A stretch of 23,063 nucleotides of DNA from Acidobacteriia bacterium UBA6623 (lineage in GTDB: Bacteria > Acidobacteriota > Terriglobia > Bryobacterales > UBA6623): the NCBI GenBank assembly GCA_002433055.1, contig DJHJ01000028.1:14258-37320 (forward strand). Reading direction: 5' to 3'. Below are positions 1 to 7,764 of this stretch, one piece after another. Below the pieces are notes generated by a model. The model was not told the origin of the DNA and did not search any database. It worked only from the letters and a program-made list of their open reading frames with translations. Within the stretch, counting starts at the first letter, position 1. Every line of letters starts with the position of its first letter. The position numbers and the translations under genes were made by a program.

Positions 1-189
1 GGCCAGGCTAGACGATGGGGACAGTAAGGGATACAGGCTCTCGGTCTGGAGCACCAAAACCGCACCCCGCTTCAGTCTATCTAAGCCCTGCGGGGGCGTC
101 AAATTAACCCTAGCCACACCCTGAAGCTTAACCACTGTGATCACAGAAAGGTTGTCTACTACATCACAGAAAAGAAAAAATAACTAGTG
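1..189. other. Left-edge segment, no supported gene
   Basis: No gene can be supported here. Plus frame 2 is open from the edge to a TGA at about 121, and a minus-strand frame is open leftwards from a possible GTG near 150. Neither has a ribosome binding site or a protein sequence I recognise. The minus frame could be the start of a gene lying outside the window, downstream of the IPT/TIG gene. The segment holds a perfect 12-bp palindrome, CTGTGATCACAG, at 135-146. Confidence 0.5.
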
Positions 190-648
190 TTACCGCAATG
201 AACTTCTGGGCTTTTTGTTCCTCTTTCTCTTCTTTTTCTTTTGGTCCTCTTCTTCCTCTAGCTGAATGATTTCAAGTTCCGGCTCTACTTCTTCAATCAG
301 TTCCTCCCCTTCCGCCAGGACTTGGCAAGAAATAGGTTGCTCAAGTAGTGCCGGTGAATCTCCCGCCGTTTGTATCATCAGATTGTAGTAACCCGGTTTA
401 ATTCTGCTCGGGATGGTGAACCGAATATCCTCGCCAGTCTGTTCCTTGACCGAAACTCGGTAATCCTTTTGGCCGTCGGTTAGAAAAACAATCGCAACGT
501 TGTCCGAATCGAGGTTCTGGCCATGGGCCGTAATCTCGTCACCTGTATGTCCACCATAAGGGCTCACCCCTGTTAAACGGGGCGTCGCAGCAAATACGCC
601 TGACACGGCCAAGAGAAGAATCCAGGTGATTCTCATACTATGTTTCAT
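190..648 (-). CDS. Exported IPT/TIG-domain protein with charged tail
   Basis: This is a small (152 aa) exported protein of unknown function. The ATG at 648 is preferred over an upstream in-frame start at 675 because GGAGGTGGGGAT lies directly before it, and translation then opens with a textbook signal peptide (MKHSMRITW, a hydrophobic LLLAVSGVFA core, AAT cleavage region). After cleavage comes an IPT/TIG-like beta-sandwich segment, roughly residues 24-110, with the typical opening LTGVSPYGGHTGDEITAHG. The last 40 residues are unusual: a Glu-rich block followed by a Lys/Arg block (KKKKRKRNKK). IPT/TIG domains usually sit in surface or binding proteins, so a periplasmic or surface adaptor is possible, but no partner is visible. 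The domain call is fairly sure; the function is unknown. Confidence 0.8.
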   Translation of the reverse strand: MKHSMRITWILLLAVSGVFAATPRLTGVSPYGGHTGDEITAHGQNLDSDNVAIVFLTDGQKDYRVSVKEQTGEDIRFTIPSRIKPGYYNLMIQTAGDSPALLEQPISCQVLAEGEELIEEVEPELEIIQLEEEEDQKKKKRKRNKKPRSSLR

Positions 649-719
649 ATCCCCACCTCCTGCATTGCTAAACAAATACTATGCCCCCACCGGCACAATT
701 GCAATATTATTGTTAGAAC

Positions 720-1502
720 ATGCACATAAACCTTACCAAACAAATACTAAAGGAGGGGCGAGTAGCACTAGGATGCATTCAAGGTCACCTACGTTCTGCC
801 GAAATCCCTCGTATGTTTGCTTCTGCTGGTCTTGACTGGATTTTCATCGACACCGAGCATGGATCTTTCACCCCCGAGACACTACAAGATTTAATTCGGT
901 CTTCTGTCAGTGAATCGATTACACCGATCGTGCGCGTTGCTGATTTCCAATACTCCTTAGTCTCACGCGCTCTCGATATGGGCGCACAGGGAATCATCCT
1001 GCCGCGTGTAGAGTCAGCTACGGTGCTAGAGGAAGCTATTAGCTGGATAAAATTCCCCCCTGAGGGGCAGCGCGGATTCGGCCTTACACCACCACAGATC
1101 GGCTACACCAAAGCTTCATTCGAAGAGATCACAACTCATACGAACGAGAACACATTGGTCGTATTCCAGATAGAATCCCAGGCTGCACTCGAGCAAGCCG
1201 ATGATTTGATTTCTGTCCCAGGCGTTGACGCAGTGATGATTGGCCCGGCTGATTTATCCATCTCTCTCGGTGTCGCAGGACAAATGGAACATCCCAAACT
1301 CGTTGACGCCATTTTGGGTGTCATAGAAACTTGCGTCAAATACGATCGATTTCCATCAATTCAGATTCGTGACCCAGTACTGGGTAAAACATGGATCCAA
1401 CGTGGCATGAAACTCGTTGGCTGTGGTCAAGCACAATTGATCCTATGGAACGCTATCCAAGCCATGGCCAATGATCTCAAAAAGGCCCGTGAAGGTGAAT
1501 AG
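720..1502 (+). CDS. HpcH/HpaI-family class II aldolase
   Basis: This 260-aa cytosolic protein belongs to the metal-dependent HpcH/HpaI aldolase/citrate lyase family, which cleaves or forms 2-keto-3-hydroxy acids with pyruvate as one partner. Family hallmarks are in order: DTEHG at 44-48 with the catalytic-base His47, Arg72 in VRV for pyruvate, GAQGIILPRVES at 88-99, the metal ligand Glu152 in FQIES, and the second ligand Asp178 in IGPADLSISLG. Length is normal. The ATG at 720 is the only possible start because an in-frame TAG sits just upstream. There is no Shine-Dalgarno, and TATTAT at 705-710 may be the -10 box of a leaderless mRNA. The true substrate cannot be read from sequence. No aromatic-degradation (hpa) genes accompany it, so a general sugar-acid aldolase role is as likely. 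Confidence 0.9.
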   Translation: MHINLTKQILKEGRVALGCIQGHLRSAEIPRMFASAGLDWIFIDTEHGSFTPETLQDLIRSSVSESITPIVRVADFQYSLVSRALDMGAQGIILPRVESATVLEEAISWIKFPPEGQRGFGLTPPQIGYTKASFEEITTHTNENTLVVFQIESQAALEQADDLISVPGVDAVMIGPADLSISLGVAGQMEHPKLVDAILGVIETCVKYDRFPSIQIRDPVLGKTWIQRGMKLVGCGQAQLILWNAIQAMANDLKKAREGE

Positions 1503-1546
1503 CATTACACCCAAAGCAACTCATCGGGCCTATAATAACCAGGGTT

Positions 1547-2194
1547 GTGAGTAGTTTTGTCACGAGCGTTCTGTCACTTGCTCTGGTTGTCTTCCCAGGC
1601 AACAACGACAATACGTTGACGTCTGTAGAAAAACGTGAGGGATGGGTACTACTTTTCAATGGGCGCAATCTCGATGGATGGTATGGCGAAACTGCATTTT
1701 GGAAAGTTTTGGATGGAACAATTATCGGGTCAAGTGGTCACCGGTTAACCCGGAATACTTTCCTGATCACCCGCCAGAAGTTTTCTGACTTTGTTCTCAA
1801 GGTAGACATAAAACTCGCCAATCGTAACAGTGGAGTTCAGTTTCGAAGTAAGGCACTACGACGCTACAGCGTTCGAGGTTACCAGGCCGACGCGACACAG
1901 GGTAAAGCTTGGGGCAACCTGCATGGTGAGAATACTGGCCGTCGAGTCATCGTCGATGGCTGGACCGGCAAGGGCGAGAAGGTCGTTCGGCCGGGGAAGT
2001 GGAACCACTACGAGATTTATTGTAAAGGTCGACACATTAAGCTGACACTTAACGGTGTTGTAACGGTCGACACTTACGACACAATGTTCCCAGAAGGGGT
2101 TGTCGCACTTCAGTTACACCGTGGCGAGCCGATGAATGTGGCTTTTCGTAACATCAAAATCAAACCACTTGGAGCTACCAAAGCCTATCCTTAG
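1547..2194 (+). CDS. Secreted DUF1080 (3-keto-disaccharide hydrolase-like) protein
   Basis: A 215-aa protein that is almost entirely one DUF1080 domain (concanavalin-like jelly roll). Members of this family act on 3-keto-glycosides or bind carbohydrates outside the cytoplasm. A GTG start gives a short hydrophobic N-terminus (SFVTSVLSLALVVF), likely a signal peptide. The domain follows with its usual blocks: WVLLFNGRNLDGW near 33-45, SGVQFRS near 95-101, the WGNLHGE segment near 122-128, WNHYEIYCKGRHIKLTLNG at 152-170 and the closing VALQLHRGEPMNVAFRNIKIKPL. It starts 44 bp after the aldolase stop and may be cotranscribed. The GTG has no good ribosome binding site, so the start is uncertain, but no ATG or TTG upstream in frame replaces it. 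Hydrolase versus binding function is not decided by the sequence. Confidence 0.88.
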   Translation: MSSFVTSVLSLALVVFPGNNDNTLTSVEKREGWVLLFNGRNLDGWYGETAFWKVLDGTIIGSSGHRLTRNTFLITRQKFSDFVLKVDIKLANRNSGVQFRSKALRRYSVRGYQADATQGKAWGNLHGENTGRRVIVDGWTGKGEKVVRPGKWNHYEIYCKGRHIKLTLNGVVTVDTYDTMFPEGVVALQLHRGEPMNVAFRNIKIKPLGATKAYP

Positions 2195-2236
2195 CGACAA
2201 GTGGTGATACACTTCGCACACACGCAGAACAGTGAG

Positions 2237-2770
2237 TCAAGCATAGGAATTGGGGACGCCGTATTTATTCAGTTCATCTATGCCGATTTTTGAAGTGTAG
2301 TAGCCCTCAATGGTTAGTTGCTTTATTTGTTCGAAGAATCGAATTCCTGGACCCAGATCAGAGCGCGTAGAGTTGTCCAACGACTCCAGTAGTGCAATTT
2401 GCTGATCGGCAGTCAACCGCACAAAAGGGTTGTCATGGGTACGGAGGGCGTAACCGTCTAACCAGCCGAGACCACTAAGAAAGCTCTCGCGTGGCTTGTC
2501 ATCACCGTCGTTGAGAATAAGGTCGATGTAGGCTACCACATCGGCTTCCTTTGCCCCTGGGGTATCGGTCGCAGGAATGATCAGGTCCGAAAGTATAGTC
2601 ACAGTCTCCCTCTGATGTGCATCAAACAACAACGAACGTGAAGATTCGGCGGCGGCACTCGCAGAAGATGTCGACACCGATGCCGATGCATTGGGCTGGG
2701 CAACCGTATTGCCACTGATCGCGGCACCAGTTCCCAACAAGGCAGATTTGATGATGTCTCTTCTTTTCAT
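2237..2770 (-). CDS. Tat-exported gluconate 2-dehydrogenase subunit 3-like protein
   Basis: This 177-aa protein begins with a twin-arginine signal (MKRRDIIKSALLGTGAAIS), a low-complexity Ala/Ser linker to about residue 45, then the gluconate 2-dehydrogenase subunit 3 domain. Visible family features are LSDLIIPATDTPGAKEADVVAYID, FLSGLGWLDGYA and the C-terminal GYYTSKIGIDEL. In characterised systems the small subunit is exported together with a flavin-dependent GMC oxidoreductase and a cytochrome, forming a periplasmic sugar or polyol dehydrogenase. Here no GMC partner lies on either side: the DUF1080 gene converges from the left and an amidase diverges from the right across 63 bp. It may serve a partner encoded elsewhere. 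The family call is strong; the substrate is unknown. Confidence 0.85.
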   Translation of the reverse strand: MKRRDIIKSALLGTGAAISGNTVAQPNASASVSTSSASAAAESSRSLLFDAHQRETVTILSDLIIPATDTPGAKEADVVAYIDLILNDGDDKPRESFLSGLGWLDGYALRTHDNPFVRLTADQQIALLESLDNSTRSDLGPGIRFFEQIKQLTIEGYYTSKIGIDELNKYGVPNSYA

Positions 2771-2833
2771 GAAAGTGCTTCACCCTGTCTCTGTAGCTAA
2801 ACGACTCTCTATTGTAGCCGTGGAGTACAACAT

Positions 2834-4171
2834 ATGCATGGTAGTCTTAGTATCTCTATGGCAGAGCCCACCGACACATACCCTGCAGATCTAGCAATGC
2901 CGGGATCACTCGAACAGCTCAGTATTTTGATAGCAAGTGGTGAATACAGCCCTGTCGAAGCGGTAGAACAGTGTCTAGAACGAATTCATCAGCGTGAAAC
3001 AGAGGTACAAGCTTGGACATATCTAGCTGAAGCCGAAGCGCGCTCCCAAGCACAGCAACTCACGCAGGAACTTCTAACCGATAATCCTCGAAGTCCACTG
3101 CATGGCATCCCCTTCGGTGTGAAAGATATCTACGACACAAGCGACATGCCAACCGAGTGGGGAACATCTGTACACAGAGGGCGCATACCAACAAAGGACG
3201 CCGCACTTGTCACCCAACTTAAAAAAGCCGGGGCCATCGTTCTAGGAAAAACTCACACGACAGCGTATGCCTATTTTGATCCTGCTCCAACACGTAACCC
3301 GCACAATCTTGCACATACTCCCGGAGGCTCTTCGAGTGGATCGGCAGCCGCTGTAGCCGATGACATGATACCTTTCGCCCTGGGCAGCCAGACACAAGGC
3401 TCAGTGCTACGGCCGGCATCTTTCTGTGGCATCACTGGCTTTAAACCAAGCCACGGACACTTGCCCGTGGAAGGCATCATGCCATTTGCTCCGACCCTGG
3501 ATCATCCCGGGGTATTCACTCGCACCGTGGAGGATATGGTGTTCCTTTGGGCAGCCATGGGACCCTATCTAGCTACCAAAGAAACTTTTCCTCAACAATC
3601 AGTGGCGATACAGTTTGCAGTACCCTCTTGGCCTATCAAGGGCACTCTCGACTTCGACATGCGTTCGAGTTTTGAAGCCTATGTGGCATCACTACAAAAA
3701 CGCGGCTTGCACATCACTCCGATCGATCTCCCCAAAAGCTTAATGCGCCTACCGGAAATCACTCTTACTGTGATGCATTACGAGGCAGCCAAAATTCACG
3801 GCAATGACTTCCGACGGAACGGAGTGAAGGTCGGCCACAAACTAGCTTTATTGATAGAGGATGGCCTCACGATACATCGAAGTGATTATCAATCTGCTCG
3901 TGAATCTCTGGAGCAAGCTCGGATCGATTTTAAAAATGCTGTAGGTGAACGAATATGGGTTACTCCTGCGGCAATAGGGGCAGCCCCAAATAGCATAGAC
4001 ACCACTGGCGATCCGTGTTGCAATTCTCCTTTCACTGCACTGGGGGTGCCCTCAATTTCAATTCCGTTCGCCACCACATCAGACGGCCTGCCGCTCGGAC
4101 TACAACTAGCATCCGCTCGAGATGGAGAAATGAGATTGTTGACTGCAGCGACACAGCTCACAAAAAACTGA
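2834..4171 (+). CDS. Amidase (amidase signature family)
   Basis: A 445-aa cytosolic amidohydrolase of the amidase-signature superfamily, which uses a Ser-cisSer-Lys triad to hydrolyse amides. The Lys is K97 in GIPFGVKDIYDT, the cis-Ser lies in TPGGSSSGSAAAVA (residues 162-174), and the nucleophile is Ser190 in GSQTQGSVLRPASFCG, followed by ITGFKPSHG. The QTxGSVxRPA wording instead of DTGGSIRxPA marks a subfamily of broad amidases rather than GatA, and no gatB or gatC is nearby. The ATG at 2834 has GGAG at 2822-2825, a good spacing. The gene diverges from the gluconate dehydrogenase-like gene, so the 63-bp gap probably holds promoters in both directions. The substrate is not predictable. Confidence 0.9.
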   Translation: MHGSLSISMAEPTDTYPADLAMPGSLEQLSILIASGEYSPVEAVEQCLERIHQRETEVQAWTYLAEAEARSQAQQLTQELLTDNPRSPLHGIPFGVKDIYDTSDMPTEWGTSVHRGRIPTKDAALVTQLKKAGAIVLGKTHTTAYAYFDPAPTRNPHNLAHTPGGSSSGSAAAVADDMIPFALGSQTQGSVLRPASFCGITGFKPSHGHLPVEGIMPFAPTLDHPGVFTRTVEDMVFLWAAMGPYLATKETFPQQSVAIQFAVPSWPIKGTLDFDMRSSFEAYVASLQKRGLHITPIDLPKSLMRLPEITLTVMHYEAAKIHGNDFRRNGVKVGHKLALLIEDGLTIHRSDYQSARESLEQARIDFKNAVGERIWVTPAAIGAAPNSIDTTGDPCCNSPFTALGVPSISIPFATTSDGLPLGLQLASARDGEMRLLTAATQLTKN

Positions 4172-4177
4172 GCTGTG
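4152..4177. terminator. Stem-loop spanning the amidase stop codon
   Basis: CACAGCTCA at 4152-4160 and TGAGCTGTG at 4169-4177 form a perfect 9-bp stem with an A-rich 8-nt loop. The TGA stop of the amidase is the first triplet of the 3' arm. It lies between the converging amidase and plsY genes, so it could end transcripts from both sides. There is no clear T-run on the plus side, so a classic intrinsic terminator is uncertain; an mRNA 3'-end stabiliser is the alternative. Confidence 0.5.
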
Positions 4178-4225
4178 GCTTCTGTTGAATCTTTCAGGGG
4201 AGAAGAGTGGGCGTCGAATACGTAT

Positions 4226-4810
4226 TCAACGGAGCGACCAAAGATTCCGAAAGTTTTTCTGGTGACGCCACGCGATGAACAGCGTCATTAGGCCAGCATT
4301 GCGTATATCCATTGGGTCGCCATAGAACACCATTAGAATCGTAAAGAAAACCCACGTCGAAATCGATCCGATCATCCCCGCTTCGGGGCACTGCCATCGC
4401 CCGAGGATAATCCGAATTACAAGAAAAAACCCCAGTGCGATGGCCGCCCACTGTGGATACAACACCAGCATCACACCAGCGGATGTTGCCACACCCTTCC
4501 CTCCATTGAATTTCAACCAAGGAGAGTAGCAATGGCCAAAAACCGTCGCAAATCCACACATCCATGTCCAAGGTTCCGGGGCGCCAGTCGAAGCGCACCA
4601 CCACACTGGCAAAAAACCTTTTCCCATATCACCCAACAGGGCGATAACCGCCCTGGGTTTGCTGACTCGTAGGACATTGTTGAATCCAGGATTCCCTGAT
4701 CCGACTTCTCGAATATCAACCCCCGAGCCTCGCATGGCAACAACAGCAAAGGGGATTGAACCGGCCAAGAAACAGCCGAGGATGATCAAAAGATAGAAGG
4801 GTTCAAACAT
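4226..4810 (-). CDS. plsY: Acyl-phosphate:glycerol-3-phosphate acyltransferase PlsY
   Basis: PlsY moves an acyl group from acyl-phosphate to glycerol-3-phosphate, making lysophosphatidic acid in the inner membrane. The 194-aa protein has the family's membrane segments and its three conserved motifs. Motif 1 is LAGSIPFAVVAMRGSGVDIREVGSGNPG with the following FNNVLR near residue 15-49. Motif 2 is GHCYSPWLKFNGGKGVAT near 92-109. Motif 3 is the RHQKNFRNL segment at the C-terminus. The last residues after motif 3 are few, so the protein ends slightly earlier than many homologues. It is the third gene in the minus-strand series after the acyl reductase and the ACP-ligase fusion, 109 bp downstream, which suggests a shared lipid-synthesis context. 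No plsX is visible. Confidence 0.93.
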   Translation of the reverse strand: MFEPFYLLIILGCFLAGSIPFAVVAMRGSGVDIREVGSGNPGFNNVLRVSKPRAVIALLGDMGKGFLPVWWCASTGAPEPWTWMCGFATVFGHCYSPWLKFNGGKGVATSAGVMLVLYPQWAAIALGFFLVIRIILGRWQCPEAGMIGSISTWVFFTILMVFYGDPMDIRNAGLMTLFIAWRHQKNFRNLWSLR

Positions 4811-4919
4811 CTAATTTGTGCGGCGTTCATCTTTCGACCACAAAGATACCGACTAACTTTGGGTTTCAGATTTTTCTTCAAGTAAAAGTAGGACTAAACG
4901 TACTCCATTAATGTCACAA

Positions 4920-7682
4920 TCAGAGTGTTGCGATTATCTCACGAATCTTCTCGCGCAAACGTAATGCACTTTCTAAACCGACCCCATAGGGGTCAAGTGA
5001 ACCACCCAGAGTTGTCGCAACAGGAGCATGTTCCGCAGCTAATGATAAACGCACAGGAACCACTTGCGCATTAGCAGTAGCAGCAGCCATCAAGGGTTCG
5101 ACTCGGTAGCAATTTCTTGTGACTTCTCGCTCAGTCGGATTCTCAGCTAATACTAGCACTGAGCCTTCTTTCAAAAGTGCCCGTAGAACCCTTTGCTCAA
5201 GTGTCTCTCCAGGCGGTGAGCAAACTTCGCCTGTGTCAGTAATTACTAGCGGTTCTAATAAGAATGCCGCACTGACCGGCAAATCCTCGAGCCCAGCGTT
5301 TTCAGCTAGTGAGATGACTTCCGGCAGCATCGCTACCAATGTCATGACATCATAGGGTCCGGACCGGTTAGCCACATAGAGTACAGAACTTTCTGTGTCT
5401 TTTCGAGTCATTGCCATCGCGCCGTTACTCATGCCAATCCAAGAAGCGATTAGACGGGCACCTTGTCGAATTGTTACCGCGGCAAAATGTCGTGTCGGAG
5501 CTAAGCGTGCCAAAATCCCAAACACACTCCCTATCGTGACTATGGCCACTGCACGCATAGTGTCCCGCGACCAAACAACAAAACGCTTACTCAGAAGCTG
5601 AATATAAGCACTCATGTGGCTACTCCAAAGACGTACCATCTGCATCCATGGAGAAATATACGTGGCCTGTAATCGACCTTGCTCATAAAGTGTCTTTGCT
5701 TGTCCGCGACGAATCTTGCCGCTTGACGTTTTCGGAATTATCTGTGGTGCAACGAGCTCTACATGATCAGGGGGTGTGCCGACTCGCTCGTCCACAGTGC
5801 GGATAACATCATCGCGAATGCGGTCATATTCGCCAGCGTGGCCACTTCGTATTTCAGCAACAACTACCAATCGTTCCGTTCCCGTGTCGTGATCCGTAAC
5901 TCCAAAGGCTGCGACACAACCTCTTCGAACGCCCACTGCCTCAGCAGAAGCCAATTCAACCTCATGTGGCGTAATATTGTGACCCCCTTTGATGATCATC
6001 TCCTTCAGCCGACCAGTAATATAGATCTCGTTAGCCGCCAAATAGCCTACATCGCCAGTATCCATCCAACCGTCTTCGCTGGTAACGGCAGAAGTGGCTT
6101 CCGGGTTGCGGTAATATCCTGGGGTCTTCGAAGGGCCCCGGAATAGAACTCTTCCACGGACTCGTTCATCCACATCACACCCCTGTGCGTCCACGACACG
6201 TATCTCATGGCCGGAAATGGGGCAGCCATTGGCTACAAAGCTAATCGAACTGGTTTCGTTTTCACCTTCATCCACAGGTTCGGCAAGACCGTCTCGTTCA
6301 AACCGACCGCGATCAATCGTATCGATCAAAGGTCTCCTCCACAGTGGTGGAAAAGTTAACGCCACTGACGACTCTGCCAGACCGTAGCAAGGAATGAAAG
6401 CTTTGGCATTAAAGCCGTAAGCCTGAAAACGTTGCTCAAAACGTATCAGAGTCTCCGGTAATACAGCTTCCCCGGCATTGATCACCACTCTCCAGCGACT
6501 TAGATCAACACCTTCCATCGCTTCGTCAGAAACTTTGCGCGCACACAATTCATAGGAAAAATTGGGTGCTGGACACAACACATCCCGACTCGCATCATGC
6601 ACCGCCCAGAACCAGCGTTCAGGACGTGAAAGAAAATCAAGTGGAGATAAAATAGTTATCGGAAGGCCATAATAGAGACTAAACAACCACGATCCAATCA
6701 AGCCCATGTCATGATACAGTGGCAACCAACTCACAACCGCATCATCGGACTTAACTTGTACCCCCCGGCCGATCCCCTGAATGTTCGCTAGCACGTTAGC
6801 GTGTAGCAACGTAACACCCTTCGGATCACCTGTACTGCCTGACGTGTACTGCAGGAAAAATATATCGGAGGGGGCAACGCTCGATGTAGGTCGCGCCTGG
6901 CCACGACGACGCAACTCTGTCACTGTTAAGACTTCCTGTACACTCGACAGCGCCAATCGCATCACTTGTGAAATCGCCCGAACACGCACAAACGAAATCA
7001 AAAACCTAACACTCGCATTATTGAGAATGCCAACTTGTCTTTTGACGTACTCCTCTACCTTCGCGGCCTGCATTGGCGGGTAGACTGGTACAGCTATACC
7101 TCCAGCCAGGATAGTCCCCCAAAACGCGTAAAAGAACTCTTCGCTTGTGGGTAGCATAATCGCCACTGTTTCATTGGGCTTAAGCCCTAACGAAATAAGA
7201 CCTGCTGCTACCTCACGCGAGCGTTCCAACAATTGACCATACGAGATATCTTGACCATGATCTCCATCCATTAAATGCATCTGAACGCGATCCGGATCGA
7301 TTTCAGCACGTTCATGCAGAACATCTAGAAGCGACTCGGGCGACGAAGATAGCGAAGGAGCAGCTCCGGGTTGAACGATAGGATATCGTGCAGTCTTCTC
7401 AAGTACAGGACCATCCATTGTGCTATCGAGTGCATGCAGCCACTGACCAGGAGTATCAGCCTGTTGGACAACCTCGTCGGCCAAACGACCCTCGAATGCG
7501 CGTTCGACGCGAACTAACAATTCGATACGTTCAAGACTTCCTAAACCAAGATCCCGGTTGAAAGAAGAATCTAAAGATGCACGTTCAGCCACCTGCGGCG
7601 AATCGAGTTCTCGCAGCAAGTCTCGTACGATTTCAAGCATACGCCCAGAACGTGCATCGTCTGGCTTGATTAACTTTGTCAT
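4920..7682 (-). CDS. ACP / fatty acyl-AMP ligase / PlsC-like acyltransferase fusion
   Basis: This 920-aa multidomain lipid enzyme has three parts. Residues 10-90 are an acyl carrier protein with the phosphopantetheine Ser49 in RDLGLGSLERIEL. Residues about 115-670 are an adenylate-forming fatty acyl ligase: LQYTSGSTGDPKGVT at 277-291, PLYHDMGLIG at 321-330, PCYGLAESS at 431-439, GWMDTGDVGY at 538-547 and the A10 lysine K656 in PKTSSGKIRRG. The HDMGLIG loop resembles fatty acyl-AMP ligases that load carrier proteins. After a hydrophobic segment (710-728), residues 755-920 look like a PlsC acyltransferase, but HX4D reads NRSGPYD (773-778, His replaced by Arg) and the FPEGT block reads AENPTER (846-852). 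It follows the acyl reductase by 82 bp. The first two domains are certain; activity of the third is doubtful. Confidence 0.9.
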   Translation of the reverse strand: MTKLIKPDDARSGRMLEIVRDLLRELDSPQVAERASLDSSFNRDLGLGSLERIELLVRVERAFEGRLADEVVQQADTPGQWLHALDSTMDGPVLEKTARYPIVQPGAAPSLSSSPESLLDVLHERAEIDPDRVQMHLMDGDHGQDISYGQLLERSREVAAGLISLGLKPNETVAIMLPTSEEFFYAFWGTILAGGIAVPVYPPMQAAKVEEYVKRQVGILNNASVRFLISFVRVRAISQVMRLALSSVQEVLTVTELRRRGQARPTSSVAPSDIFFLQYTSGSTGDPKGVTLLHANVLANIQGIGRGVQVKSDDAVVSWLPLYHDMGLIGSWLFSLYYGLPITILSPLDFLSRPERWFWAVHDASRDVLCPAPNFSYELCARKVSDEAMEGVDLSRWRVVINAGEAVLPETLIRFEQRFQAYGFNAKAFIPCYGLAESSVALTFPPLWRRPLIDTIDRGRFERDGLAEPVDEGENETSSISFVANGCPISGHEIRVVDAQGCDVDERVRGRVLFRGPSKTPGYYRNPEATSAVTSEDGWMDTGDVGYLAANEIYITGRLKEMIIKGGHNITPHEVELASAEAVGVRRGCVAAFGVTDHDTGTERLVVVAEIRSGHAGEYDRIRDDVIRTVDERVGTPPDHVELVAPQIIPKTSSGKIRRGQAKTLYEQGRLQATYISPWMQMVRLWSSHMSAYIQLLSKRFVVWSRDTMRAVAIVTIGSVFGILARLAPTRHFAAVTIRQGARLIASWIGMSNGAMAMTRKDTESSVLYVANRSGPYDVMTLVAMLPEVISLAENAGLEDLPVSAAFLLEPLVITDTGEVCSPPGETLEQRVLRALLKEGSVLVLAENPTEREVTRNCYRVEPLMAAATANAQVVPVRLSLAAEHAPVATTLGGSLDPYGVGLESALRLREKIREIIATL

Positions 7683-7764
7683 CTCTGATCTAAAGTCGAA
7701 AATATCTAGCCCGAGTCAAAGCCTCTAGGCCAGGAGGTATTTACTCCTATTCGAACCATAATTG

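Noticed and set aside
135..146. Palindrome CTGTGATCACAG as a CRP site
   Set aside because: The half-sites touch without the 6-bp spacer that CRP-type proteins need, and no gene start can be tied to it.
2164..2215. ACCACTT/AAGTGGT repeat at the DUF1080 end as a terminator
   Set aside because: The loop is 28 nt, competing 5-bp pairings exist and no T-run follows.
3387..3440. Amidase motif departs from DTGGSIRxPA
   Set aside because: QTxGSVxRPA is the normal form in a large amidase-signature subfamily, and the Ser-cisSer-Lys triad is intact.
4194..4604. Second minus-strand ORF over plsY
   Set aside because: It is an out-of-frame shadow; the PlsY motifs are all in the 4226-4810 frame.
7732..7748. 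AGGAG-N7-CTCCT inverted repeat between the two lipid genes
   Set aside because: A 5-bp stem without a T-run is too weak to call a terminator or operator.
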